A stretch of DNA of 20,797 nt from Chloroflexota bacterium. GTDB lineage: Bacteria > Chloroflexota > Dehalococcoidia > DSTF01 > RBG-16-68-14. Below the pieces are notes generated by a model, which was given only the letters and a program-made list of their open reading frames with translations, was not told the DNA's origin and did no database searches. Where the stretch lies: positions 1 through 20,797 of the forward strand of contig JADFNZ010000009.1 in assembly GCA_022563135.1 (NCBI GenBank). Direction: 5' to 3'. The translations under genes were made by a program, and so were the position numbers. This document shows positions 1 through 7,371 of this stretch, one piece after another; position 1 is the first letter of the stretch, and every line of letters begins with the position of its first letter.

Positions 1-285
1 CCGACGTTCGTGATGATGACCGGCGATCGCACCGTAACCGCGAACTTCTCGTCGAACTGTGTCACGCTGACGTTGAACGTGGGGACCGGGCAGGGATCGA
101 TTATCTACACGCCGACGAGCTCCGGCGGCTGCCCGGCGAACCAGTACTCGCCTGGCACGCAAGTGACGCTGACGGCGAGCCCAGCGGCGGGATTCGCCTG
201 GGTGTCGTGGTCGGGCACAGACAGCAACGGGACGAATCCGACGTTTCTGATCATGACCGGCGACAGAACGGTCACCGTGAACTTC
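1..285 (+). repeat. Coding repeat, 237-base period, within the surface protein
   Basis: Bases 1-48 and 238-285 encode nearly the same 16 residues (PTF..MTGDRTVT.NF) at a spacing of exactly 237 bases (79 codons). The two copies differ mostly by silent or conservative changes, so the protein repeats are selected and not freshly duplicated. The array probably continues to the left of the window. Confidence 0.7.
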
Positions 286-291
286 CAGTAG
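1..291 (+). CDS. C-terminal end of a secreted protein with InlB-like B-repeats (5' partial)
   Basis: The reading frame is open from the first base and ends at TAG 289-291, so the N-terminus and any signal peptide lie outside the window. The visible 96 residues contain one complete repeat of about 79 residues and the end of the preceding one. Each repeat closes with a version of NPTF-x2-MTGDRTVT-x-NF. The Gly/Thr/Val-rich beta-strand pattern, with T-x-AxPAxGxxFxxWSG-like spacing and the terminal TVNF, is typical of the divergent InlB B-repeat (Flg_new_2-type) domains of bacterial surface proteins. A Cys occurs in each repeat unit (SSNC and GGCP), so a disulfide is possible. Such repeats are structural or adhesive modules; no catalytic role can be inferred. 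The gene ends about 150 bases before the next gene on the same strand, which has its own candidate promoter. Confidence 0.75.
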   Translation, partial: PTFVMMTGDRTVTANFSSNCVTLTLNVGTGQGSIIYTPTSSGGCPANQYSPGTQVTLTASPAAGFAWVSWSGTDSNGTNPTFLIMTGDRTVTVNFQ

Positions 292-359
292 ACGGCCTCT
301 GCCCTTCGCCCCCGATTCGTCACCCGACGGCCGCATCAGCCTAACTGCGCCGTAGCGCC

Positions 360-388
360 GTGACCGAAACGAGGCGTACCCCTATCAT
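360..388 (+). promoter_or_regulatory. Candidate sigma70-type promoter of the Lon-like protease gene
   Basis: GTGACC (360-365) and TATCAT (383-388) are separated by 17 bases and match 4/6 and 5/6 of the -35 and -10 consensus. Transcription would start near 395, about 50 bases before the ATG. The spacer ends with TACCCCT (377-383), overlapping the first base of the -10; the same box is repeated upstream of the archaellin gene. Motif-based only. Confidence 0.4.
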
Positions 389-444
389 ATGGATGCTGGA
401 GACCCGCCTTCCAGAGCGCCGGATTCCAGCCAGATGGAGCAGGC

Positions 445-2904
445 ATGGCCCAGAAGACCGTCGATAGCTGCAGCGTTCCAGCCGCAGATCTCTACCGAAG
501 TTGCGATAGCACGCAGCTCCCGTTCGAGACGACAGCGGATGTTGCGCCGCTGGACGGCATCGTCGGGCAGGACCGTGCGCTCAGTTCGCTGGAGTTCGGC
601 TTGGAGATCCAGGCGGATGGCTACAACCTCTTCGTGGCCGGCCCTGCGGGCACCGGCCGCAACACCACGCTGCGGGCGCTCGTGGGACGCATTGCCGCCG
701 GCCGGCCGCGACCGCCGGACTGGTGCTACGTCTACAACTTCCGCGACCATCGACAGCCGTCCGTGATGAGCCTGCCCGCGGGCAGGGGTCGCTCACTGGC
801 GCGCGATATGGACGCCTTCATCGAGGCGTGCCGGCGCGAGATCCCGGGCAGGTTCGAGAGCGACGCCTATCGCGAGCGGCGCGACGAGGCGGTGAAGGAG
901 GTGCACGCGGAGCGCGAGCGCACCTTCAGCGAGCTTGAGCAGGAGGTGCGGAGCCAGGGGTTCGCGGTGAACGCCACCGCCGTCGGCATCACCACGGTCC
1001 CGCTGAAGGAGGACGGCAAGCCCATGGAGCGCGAGGAGTTCGCCCAGCTCCCAGAGGAGAAGCGAAAGGAGCTGCAGGCCCGCGGCGAGGAGCTCCAGGC
1101 GCTCATCTCCCAGGCGATGAGCCAGACTCGCCGACTGGAGAAGGAGGCGCAGGGGTTGCTGGCGGAGCTCGACAAGTCCGTCGCGTTGAACGTCATCACC
1201 CCGCTCCTCGACGACCTGCGGCAGGAGTACCTGGACATCCCGAAGGCGATCGAGTACCTGGCAGGAGTCCAGGACGACATCGTGGAGCACCTCTCGACGT
1301 TTCGATCGCCGGAGCAGGAGTCAGGCTCGCTGCCTGTCCCTAGGCCTTCTGACGAGGAGTTCTTCACACGCTACAAGGTGAACGTGATCGTCTCGCATGA
1401 GGATGCCGAAGGCGCGCCCGTGGTCATCGAGAACAACCCGACCTACTACAACCTGTTCGGACGCGTGGACTACCGCTCGCAGATGGGATCCGTGACGACC
1501 GACCACACGATGATCAAGGCGGGTGCATTGCACCGGGCGAACGGCGGCTACCTCATCCTCCAGGCGCTCGATGCGCTCTCCAGCCCGTTCGTCTGGGAGA
1601 CGATGAAGCGGACGATCCGCTGCCGGGAGGCGCGCATAGAGAACATGGGCGAGCAGTACAGCGCCATTCCCGTCGCCACGCTGAGCCCTCAGGCCGTGCC
1701 CCTCGACGTCAAAATCGTGATGGTGGGCAATCCATCGACCTACCATCTGCTCCTTCGGTCGGATGAAGACTTCCGCAAGTTTTTCCGGGTGAAGGCTGAC
1801 TTCACGTCGGACATGGAGCGAGACGCGCAGGGGGTCTCGCTCTACGCGGGGTTTGTCAGCAGCAGGGTCCAGCAGGAGGGGCTGCGCCCGTTCGATTCGT
1901 CCGCTGTGGCGCGGGTCGTGGAGTTCGGCTCCCGGCTGGTCGAGCACCAGGAGAAGCTGTCGACGCGCTTCATCGAGATCGCCAACCTGCTCACCGAAGC
2001 GGACTTCTGGGCGGGCAAGGATGGCGACGGCCTTATCGGCGCGAAGCACGTGGAACGTGCCATCGAAGAGAAGGTCTATCGCTCCAACCTAATCGAAGAG
2101 CGCGTGCACGAGGTCATCAAGGATGGCACGGTCCAGATCGACACGGAAGGTGAAGTCATCGGGCAGGTAAACGGTATTGCGGTGTACGACCTGGGCGACT
2201 ACCGCTTCGGCCGGCCCAGCCGGATCACAGCGCGGACGTCAGTCGGCCGCGGCCAGGTTGTGAACATCGAGCGCGAGATCCAGATGTCGGGCCGCATCCA
2301 TAGCAAGGGGTTCTTGATCCTGAGCGGCTTCCTCCACGGCCGGTTCGGCCGCCAGCGGCCGCTCGCGCTCGCCGCGTCGATCGGCTTCGAGCAGACATAC
2401 GATGAGGTAGACGGCGATAGCGCCTCCTCGGCCGAGCTCTATGCGCTTCTCTCGGCGCTGGCGGAGGCCCCGATCAAGCAGGGGATAGCCGTGACCGGCG
2501 CCGTCGATCAGTGGGGTGAGGTGCAGGCTGTGGGCGGGACGCACGCGAAGATCGAGGGGTTCTACGCCGTCTGCAAGGCGAAAGGACTGACCGGCCAGCA
2601 GGGGGTGATCATCCCGCGCGAGAACGTGAAACACCTGATGCTGCGCAAGGAGGTTGTGAACGCCGTACGCGAGGGGCGCTTCCACGTCTGGGCCGTCTCG
2701 CACGTCGACGAAGGGATCGAGATCCTCACCGGCGTCGTCGCCGGCGAACGCGACCGCCGTGGCCGCTATCCCCGCGAGACGCTGAACCGTCGCGTGGCGG
2801 ACAAGCTCGCGCAGATGGCCCGCCGCGTGTCGGCCGGCCGGCGGCGCGGCCGCTCCGCGAAAGAAGACGAAACGAACGACGATGACAAGAAGGGTGCGCC
2901 CTAG
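445..2904 (+). CDS. Lon-like AAA+ family Ser-Lys protease (AAA_32 / LonB-LonC-type)
   Basis: Cytosolic processive serine protease of 819 residues. The order is: an N-terminal AAA-like segment with nucleotide-loop motif GPAGTGRNT (about 66-74); a long Glu/Arg-rich helical insertion (about 140-290); a Walker-B-like segment RANGGYLILQALDAL (364-378); a helical lid; and a C-terminal Lon proteolytic domain. The catalytic dyad is visible as Ser659 in DGDSAS and Lys702 in VGGTHAKIEG, 43 residues apart as in classical Lon. The DGDSAS form is that of LonB/LonC-type enzymes rather than LonA, and there is no LAN substrate-binding domain. The P-loop has Arg where canonical ATPases have Lys; this family often departs from the Walker consensus, so ATP dependence is uncertain. 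The tail from about 795 is very basic then acidic and probably disordered. ATG 445 follows GGAG (436-439) by 5 bases. The gene is convergent with aconitase. Confidence 0.92.
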   Translation: MAQKTVDSCSVPAADLYRSCDSTQLPFETTADVAPLDGIVGQDRALSSLEFGLEIQADGYNLFVAGPAGTGRNTTLRALVGRIAAGRPRPPDWCYVYNFRDHRQPSVMSLPAGRGRSLARDMDAFIEACRREIPGRFESDAYRERRDEAVKEVHAERERTFSELEQEVRSQGFAVNATAVGITTVPLKEDGKPMEREEFAQLPEEKRKELQARGEELQALISQAMSQTRRLEKEAQGLLAELDKSVALNVITPLLDDLRQEYLDIPKAIEYLAGVQDDIVEHLSTFRSPEQESGSLPVPRPSDEEFFTRYKVNVIVSHEDAEGAPVVIENNPTYYNLFGRVDYRSQMGSVTTDHTMIKAGALHRANGGYLILQALDALSSPFVWETMKRTIRCREARIENMGEQYSAIPVATLSPQAVPLDVKIVMVGNPSTYHLLLRSDEDFRKFFRVKADFTSDMERDAQGVSLYAGFVSSRVQQEGLRPFDSSAVARVVEFGSRLVEHQEKLSTRFIEIANLLTEADFWAGKDGDGLIGAKHVERAIEEKVYRSNLIEERVHEVIKDGTVQIDTEGEVIGQVNGIAVYDLGDYRFGRPSRITARTSVGRGQVVNIEREIQMSGRIHSKGFLILSGFLHGRFGRQRPLALAASIGFEQTYDEVDGDSASSAELYALLSALAEAPIKQGIAVTGAVDQWGEVQAVGGTHAKIEGFYAVCKAKGLTGQQGVIIPRENVKHLMLRKEVVNAVREGRFHVWAVSHVDEGIEILTGVVAGERDRRGRYPRETLNRRVADKLAQMARRVSAGRRRGRSAKEDETNDDDKKGAP

Positions 2905-2908
2905 ACGC

Positions 2909-2932
2909 GTAGCCCCCGCCCGTCGCGGCTAC
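2909..2932. terminator. Weak hairpin between the convergent protease and aconitase genes
   Basis: GTAGCC (2909-2914) and GGCTAC (2927-2932) form a 6-bp stem with a 12-base C-rich loop. It overlaps the aconitase stop codon and lies just after the protease stop. There is no T-tract on either strand, so it is at best a weak or factor-assisted bidirectional terminator. The two genes have only 24 bases between them. Confidence 0.25.
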
Positions 2933-5619
2933 TCCGCCGCTAGTTGCCGCAGCACGAATGGCAGAATGCCGCCGTGGCGGTAGTAGTCGACCTCCATCGG
3001 CGTGTCGAGGCGCGCGATGACGCTGAACGTCGTCTCGCTGCCGTCGTCTGACGTGGCAACCACGCTGAGCATCGCGCCCGGCGTTAGACCATCGGCGATG
3101 CCGCGCACGTCAAACCGCTCCCGGCCGCTGAGGCCGAGCGACGCGAGTGACTGGCCGTCCTCGAACTGGAGTGGCAGCACGCCCATGCCGATGAGGTTGG
3201 TGCGGTGAATGCGCTCGAAGCTCGCGGCGATCGCCGCTCGCACGCCGAGCAGCGCCGGGCCCTTCGCGGCCCAGTCGCGCGAGGAGCCGGCGCCGTACTC
3301 CTTGCCGGCGATGATGACCTGCGGTACGCCCTCGCTGCGGTAACGCATCGCGGCCTCGTAGATCGAGAGCTGTTCGCCGTCCGGCAGGTGTTGTGTCCAG
3401 CCGCCCTCCGTCTCCGGGGCGAGCCGGTTGCGGAGCCGTACGTTCGCCAGCGTGCCGCGCATCATCACCTCATGGTTGCCTCTGCGCGAGCCGTACGAGT
3501 TGAAGTCCTTCGGCGCGATGCCGTGCGCGATCAGATACGCTCCCGCGGGCGAATCTTTCGCGATGGAGCCCGCAGGTGAGATATGGTCTGTCGTGATCGA
3601 ATCGCCCAGGACGGCGAGCGCGCGGGCGCCGCTGATGTCCGCTAACGGTTTGGGCTCCAGCGGGAAGTCTTCGAAGAAGGGCGGCTCGCGGACGTAGGTG
3701 GAGTCGGGGGCCCAGGCGAACGTTTCGCCTGATGGCGCTTCCAGCGCTCGCCATTCGGCTGTCCCTTCAAAGATCGAGCTGTACTGCGTCTGAAACATGA
3801 CGGGCCGGATCGCCCCCATCGCCTCCTGGATCTCGGCCTGCGAAGGCCAGAGGTCACGTAGGGAGACCGCCGTCCCGTCCGGCGCCGTCCCCAGCGGCTC
3901 GCGGTAGAGATCGATGTCCATCCGGCCGGCGAGCGCGTAGGCGACGACGAGCGGCGGCGATGCGAGATAGCTCCCGCGCACGAGCGGGCTGATGCGTCCG
4001 TCGAAGTTGCGGTTCCCGGAGAGCACCGCGGCGCCCCACAGCGCACCATCCTCGACCGCACTCGTGATCGGCTCCAGCAGCGGCCCGGAGTTGCCGATAC
4101 AGGTGGTGCAGCCGTAGCCGACGAGGTGAAAGCCGAGCTGTTCGAGATAAGGCAGCAGTCCCGCCGCCGCCAGGTAGTCGGTCACGACGCGCGACCCCGG
4201 CGCCAGGCTGGTCTTTACCCAAGGCCTGCGCTCCAGCCCGCGCTCAACCGCTTTCTTCGCGAGCAGACCGGCGCCCAGCATGACCTCGGGATTGGACGTG
4301 TTCGTGCAGCTTGTTATGGCCGCGATGAGCACCGCGCCGTGCTCGAGCTCGTGCTGCGTGCCATCGATGGTGATGGTCAGCCGCTCCGCGCTCGCCTCCT
4401 CGCCCCGTTCCGCAGCCAGCGCCTTGCGAAACGACGCTTTCGCCTGAGAGAGAGGCACGCGGTCCTGCGGGCGCTTCGGTCCGGCCAGGCTCGGCTCGAC
4501 GGTCGAGAGGTCCAGCGCGAGTGTGTCTGTGAAGATCGGGTCGGGGCTTTGGTCTGTCTGGAAGAGCCCTTGCTCCTTGCAGTACGCCTCCACCAGCGCG
4601 ATGAGCTGCTCGTCGCGGCCGGTGAGCCGTAGGTAGGCGAGCGTCTCATCGTCGATGGGGAAGAAGCCGCACGTGGCGCCGTACTCGGGCGACATGTTGG
4701 CGATCGTCGCGCGACTGGCCAAGGGGAGGCTCGGGATGCCATCGCCGTAGAACTCGACGAACTTCCCGACGACCCCCTTCTCGCGCAGCATCTGCGTGAT
4801 CGTTAGCACCAGGTCTGTCGCGGTTGCTCCCTCGGCCAGGCGACCGGTGATCTTGAAGCCGACGACCTCGGGAATGAGCATCGAGATCGGCTGGCCCAGC
4901 ATCGCCGCCTCCGCCTCGATCCCGCCGACGCCCCAGGCGAGGACACCGAGGCCGTTGATCATCGTGGTGTGCGAGTCGGTGCCGACGAGCGTGTCGGGGT
5001 ACGCTTCGAGCGCGCCCTCGCGCTCTCGGGTAAACACGACGGTAGCCAGATGCTCCAGGTTGATCTGGTGGACGATGCCCATATCAGGCGGGACGACGCG
5101 GAAGTCAGCGAACGCTCCCTGCGCCCAGCGGAGAAGCGCGTATCGCTCGCCGTTGCGCTCCATCTCCAGCCGCGCGTTGAGCGCGAACGCCTCGGACGTG
5201 CCGAAGTGGTCGACTTGCACGGAGTGATCGATGACGAGGTCGACCGGCTGCAGCGGTGCGATGCGCTTCGGGTCGCCGCCGAGCCGCCGGATCGCGTCGC
5301 GCATCGCCGCCAGGTCGACCACAGCGGGGACGCCGGTGAAGTCCTGCAGGAGCACGCGCGCGGGCATGAACGCGATCTCCTGCTCTGCGCCGCCCGCCGG
5401 TGTCCACGCAGCGAGCGCGCGAATGTCTTCAGCGGTCACGGCTACGCCGTCCTCGCGACGGAGGAGGCTCTCCAGCAGCACCTTGAGCGACCGTGGCAGG
5501 CGGTCGATGCTGCCCACCCCGGTCCGCTCGAGCGCGTCCAGCCGGTGGATCCGGTACTCCGCCTCGCCGGCGCGAAGAGTGTCGTGGCTGTCGAAGCTGT
5601 TGAGCGTGGTAGCGGTCAC
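2929..5619 (-). CDS. acnA: Aconitate hydratase, AcnA/IRP1 type
   Basis: Interconverts citrate and isocitrate in the TCA cycle (cytosolic [4Fe-4S] enzyme). The protein has 896 residues; E. coli AcnA has 891. The three cluster ligands are in place: Cys438 in [10 protein letters not shown], then Cys504 and Cys507 in [13 protein letters not shown], with the spacing of E. coli AcnA. Other signatures are [26 protein letters not shown] in the core, split here as VGTDSHTTM and [15 protein letters not shown]. The swivel domain carries [15 protein letters not shown], then [14 protein letters not shown] and [15 protein letters not shown], which include the active-site Arg and Ser. Translation starts at a GTG (5617-5619), preceded by AGGAG (5627-5631) at 7 bases. 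It is transcribed alone; a palindrome lies in its leader. Members of this family can moonlight as RNA-binding proteins when the cluster is lost, but nothing here shows that. Confidence 0.96.
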   Translation of the reverse strand: MTATTLNSFDSHDTLRAGEAEYRIHRLDALERTGVGSIDRLPRSLKVLLESLLRREDGVAVTAEDIRALAAWTPAGGAEQEIAFMPARVLLQDFTGVPAVVDLAAMRDAIRRLGGDPKRIAPLQPVDLVIDHSVQVDHFGTSEAFALNARLEMERNGERYALLRWAQGAFADFRVVPPDMGIVHQINLEHLATVVFTREREGALEAYPDTLVGTDSHTTMINGLGVLAWGVGGIEAEAAMLGQPISMLIPEVVGFKITGRLAEGATATDLVLTITQMLREKGVVGKFVEFYGDGIPSLPLASRATIANMSPEYGATCGFFPIDDETLAYLRLTGRDEQLIALVEAYCKEQGLFQTDQSPDPIFTDTLALDLSTVEPSLAGPKRPQDRVPLSQAKASFRKALAAERGEEASAERLTITIDGTQHELEHGAVLIAAITSCTNTSNPEVMLGAGLLAKKAVERGLERRPWVKTSLAPGSRVVTDYLAAAGLLPYLEQLGFHLVGYGCTTCIGNSGPLLEPITSAVEDGALWGAAVLSGNRNFDGRISPLVRGSYLASPPLVVAYALAGRMDIDLYREPLGTAPDGTAVSLRDLWPSQAEIQEAMGAIRPVMFQTQYSSIFEGTAEWRALEAPSGETFAWAPDSTYVREPPFFEDFPLEPKPLADISGARALAVLGDSITTDHISPAGSIAKDSPAGAYLIAHGIAPKDFNSYGSRRGNHEVMMRGTLANVRLRNRLAPETEGGWTQHLPDGEQLSIYEAAMRYRSEGVPQVIIAGKEYGAGSSRDWAAKGPALLGVRAAIAASFERIHRTNLIGMGVLPLQFEDGQSLASLGLSGRERFDVRGIADGLTPGAMLSVVATSDDGSETTFSVIARLDTPMEVDYYRHGGILPFVLRQLAAE

Positions 5620-5646
5620 AGCGGATCTCCTGCTAGAGGCCGGCAG

Positions 5647-5662
5647 GGCGCGATGTCGCGCC
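5647..5662. promoter_or_regulatory. Palindrome upstream of acnA
   Basis: GGCGCGA and TCGCGCC are perfect 7-bp arms separated by TG, 28-43 bases before the aconitase start. On the minus strand a weak -10-like TACGAT lies just upstream (5676-5681), without a convincing -35, so the palindrome could be an operator or a leader hairpin. The function is inferred from position only. Confidence 0.35.
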
Positions 5663-5893
5663 GAGGCCCTACGTCATCGTAGCTCAAACGCGGGCGGTCG
5701 GCATACCGGCCCGCGGCTAATCGTCGGGCAGCACGGGCACGCTGCCAGTACGCGGCCGCTAGCGAACCAGGATTTCATCGCTCCGAGCGGGCGACGATGC
5801 GGTTGATGATGACCGTTCTTAGGTTTGCGGGGGACGACCCTTGCGCTCTCGATCTCGGGGGCTGTGCATGCCTACTGGGAAGCCATACTCGTT

Positions 5894-5902
5894 TGGTACA
5901 AT
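5894..5902 (+). promoter_or_regulatory. Candidate extended -10 element immediately before the zinc-ribbon gene
   Basis: TGG-TACAAT matches the extended -10 form TGn-TAtAAT at 5 of 6 bases of the hexamer. The expected start of transcription is about 7 bases downstream, at or next to the ATG at 5909. No clear -35 is seen, which is compatible with an extended -10 promoter. If real, the mRNA would be leaderless. Confidence 0.4.
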
Positions 5903-5908
5903 CCAACC

Positions 5909-6235
5909 ATGAATAGAGCTGGTTTCGTAGTTTCACTCGCCGCCGCCATCCGGCCAGTTCTAGGCCTCCTCAACCAAGAGCTCGCCAGCCGGAATGCGCG
6001 AGCCGTGATCAGGGATGAATGGGCCGAACTGGATGAGATCCTGCACGACGGCCATGCCGCCAGCGTCATGCCGGGAACGCGTTGTTCGTACTGCGGAGGC
6101 TACCTCAGCATCGACTCAGAGGAGGAGTTCACGTGCCTCAACTGCGCTCGCTCCGCCATGCCTCGACGCGAGCTTGGCGAGTTAGTTGAGAAACTAGCGC
6201 GAGGGCTGATCGAGTACCGCAGTCGCCGGGACTGA
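5909..6235 (+). CDS. Small zinc-ribbon protein of unknown function
   Basis: 108 residues. The first 25 residues (MNRAGFVVSLAAAIRPVLGLL) are moderately hydrophobic but interrupted by Arg, so a membrane or signal function is doubtful. The region 25-55 is helical and charged. The only recognisable module is a C4 zinc ribbon, CSYC-x13-CLNC (about residues 53-73), followed by a charged helix to the C-terminus. Such ribbons bind nucleic acid or protein partners, but the partner is unknown. ATG 5909 is preferred because an extended -10 lies directly before it; no Shine-Dalgarno is visible there. Longer in-frame starts (GTG 5864, TTG 5825) exist, and the GTG has a G-rich stretch upstream, so the N-terminus is uncertain. 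The gene stands alone, divergent from aconitase. Confidence 0.6.
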   Translation: MNRAGFVVSLAAAIRPVLGLLNQELASRNARAVIRDEWAELDEILHDGHAASVMPGTRCSYCGGYLSIDSEEEFTCLNCARSAMPRRELGELVEKLARGLIEYRSRRD

Positions 6236-6308
6236 AACGACGACCGGGTTCCTCAAGCTGGTCGGCGTCGCTGTGCTGGTGGTCGGCTGATTGCGCCAGC
6301 ATTGCTCC

Positions 6309-6346
6309 CCATCTCTGGCCAGCTTGCGTAGCATTTGAGTCCGCCC
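6309..6346. repeat. Imperfect direct repeat, copy 1 (upstream of the SH3-like gene)
   Basis: This 38-base stretch contains TTGCGTAGCAT and matches bases 7192-7228 at about 30 of 37 aligned positions with one single-base gap. It lies 99 bases before the SH3-like gene; the other copy lies 47 bases after it. It is non-coding. The origin is unknown: it could be an insertion footprint or a dispersed intergenic repeat. Confidence 0.55.
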
Positions 6347-6374
6347 TGTCACGTGTCACAGGACTACGGTTTGG

Positions 6375-6403
6375 TTGACAGCCCGACAGTACGGCAGTAG
6401 CCT
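6375..6403 (+). promoter_or_regulatory. Candidate promoter of the SH3-like protein gene
   Basis: A perfect -35 hexamer TTGACA (6375-6380) is followed after 17 bases by a poor -10, TAGCCT (6398-6403, 3/6). Transcription would start about 35 bases before the GTG start. Just upstream, TGTCAC occurs twice in tandem (6347-6358) around a CACGTG core, a possible operator. Confidence 0.35.
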
Positions 6404-6445
6404 TGTTCCACATCCAGCCTCCACTGTCTGATTGAGAGTGGTTCG

Positions 6446-7144
6446 GTGGCAGACAAGATTGAAATCACGAGCGACTGTGACGGGCTAGGAAATCCCCACC
6501 CTGACGGTGAGAAGCTATGTGGCGTCAAGGCGGGCTCTGTTCTGCTACTACTCCAGGACTACGATAGGGACTACTACAAGGTAGCCTTCAGCGGCCGGCC
6601 TGTCTTCGTCCCCAAGTCATGCGGCGTCCGCGTGGAATCCGAGGAAACAAGGGAGTACACGATTAGCGGGTGGACGAAACCAGAACGGGCGGAAGGGCCT
6701 GCCAGCGTACGGGAGGAACCCAAGAGGCAAGAGCTAGGCCCGACAACGGTTCGAGAATTCGAAGTCACGACTAGCATCTGGCCGATAGTCGACGCCTGGG
6801 CGGAAAAATCCCACTGTCACCTTGCGGAGTCGTGGGAATCGACTCGGCTCTACCAAAGCCACGGCGGGTTCATTGGGAAGTACGTTGGCTTGGATTGGAA
6901 GTTGGAGATATCGCAAACAGGCAGCAAGGTTCGCATGGAAACATGGGTTCCTCGTATGTGGCTGCAGATGCTCGCTATTGGCTCTGCCGTTCCCCCAGAA
7001 ATGGGCATTGAATCGCTTGAAAACGACTCACGGTCAGTCGTGGGGAACGTTCTAAGCCCTTCTCCCCAGCAAGGCTCCCGACAAAAAGCCAGGCGGGAGG
7101 TCAACAAGCTGCTTGAGCGGCTGGGGCAGCCACCAATCGAGTAG
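6446..7144 (+). CDS. Unrecognised protein with SH3-like N-terminus and C-terminal VN-LL-LGQP motif
   Basis: 232 residues, soluble, no signal peptide or membrane segment. Residues 1-65 look like an SH3-like barrel: KAGSVLLLLQDYD and YYKVAFSGRPVFVP alternate as beta strands, with Cys at 11, 25 and about 59. Residues about 70-105 are a charged linker. Residues 106-232 form a second domain beginning FEVTTSIWPIVDAWAE, containing KLEISQTGSKVRMETWVP and ending REVNKLLERLGQPPIE. I have an impression of similar VN-x-LL-xx-LG-QPP-type tails in small uncharacterised bacterial proteins but cannot name a family. The start is GTG 6446; the best ribosome site is a weak GAGAG 7 bases upstream. Six rows counted by hand average about 57% G+C, against 68% for a row of asnB, and codons such as CTA, TTG and ATA are more frequent than in neighbours. 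With the flanking direct repeats this suggests acquisition. Confidence 0.6.
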   Translation: MADKIEITSDCDGLGNPHPDGEKLCGVKAGSVLLLLQDYDRDYYKVAFSGRPVFVPKSCGVRVESEETREYTISGWTKPERAEGPASVREEPKRQELGPTTVREFEVTTSIWPIVDAWAEKSHCHLAESWESTRLYQSHGGFIGKYVGLDWKLEISQTGSKVRMETWVPRMWLQMLAIGSAVPPEMGIESLENDSRSVVGNVLSPSPQQGSRQKARREVNKLLERLGQPPIE

Positions 7145-7191
7145 TGACTTTAGCCCCCTCCGCTAACGTGCCCCCATACTGGCACAGCACT

Positions 7192-7228
7192 CCATCTTGG
7201 CAACCTTGCGTAGCATGTAACCTCGCCC
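7192..7228. repeat. Imperfect direct repeat, copy 2 (downstream of the SH3-like gene)
   Basis: Second copy of the element at 6309-6346, in the same orientation and 47 bases past the stop codon of the SH3-like gene. The shared core is TTGCGTAGCAT, with matching CCATCT and CGCCC ends. About 846 bases separate the two copies. No transposase, integrase or tRNA gene is nearby. Confidence 0.55.
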
Positions 7229-7260
7229 CGGCCGACCTGCGCAAGGAGCGCCCCGGGCGG

Positions 7261-7371
7261 TTAGTCAATCGACCCGCACGGACCAGCGACGACCAGCGCG
7301 AGGATGAGCGCCTCGGTGAGGACGGTCGCGGCGAGCAGCAGCCAGACGAAGCGCCTCCGCGTGGCCCTAGC
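7261..7371 (-). other. Short open frame for a one-helix peptide without a standard start codon
   Basis: On the minus strand, in a different frame from the CopC-like gene and overlapping its stop codon, 36 codons are open between TGA 7374-7372 and TAA 7263-7261. The peptide has a basic run RATRRR and then a clean hydrophobic helix FVWLLLAATVLTEALILA, with a short tail GPCGSID. The positive-then-hydrophobic pattern looks like a genuine small membrane protein or the remains of one, but there is no ATG, GTG or TTG. It may be a decayed gene or chance. Confidence 0.2.

Noticed and set aside
1321..2049. Minus-strand open frames inside the Lon-like gene
   Set aside because: No recognisable motifs, and the opposite strand carries a complete protease with correct dyad spacing.
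4969..5682. Plus-strand open frame antisense to aconitase
   Set aside because: Low-complexity Arg/Val/Glu translation opposite conserved aconitase core sequence; a shadow of high G+C.
6240..6290. Short plus-strand tail TTGFLKLVGVAVLVVG just after the zinc-ribbon gene
   Set aside because: It looks like a membrane-protein end but has no start or ribosome site and is only about 16 codons past the gene; chance or an unresolvable remnant.
6309..7228. Calling the repeat-bracketed segment a transposon or integron cassette
   Set aside because: No transposase, integrase, terminal inverted repeats or attC-like core sites are visible; only imperfect direct repeats.
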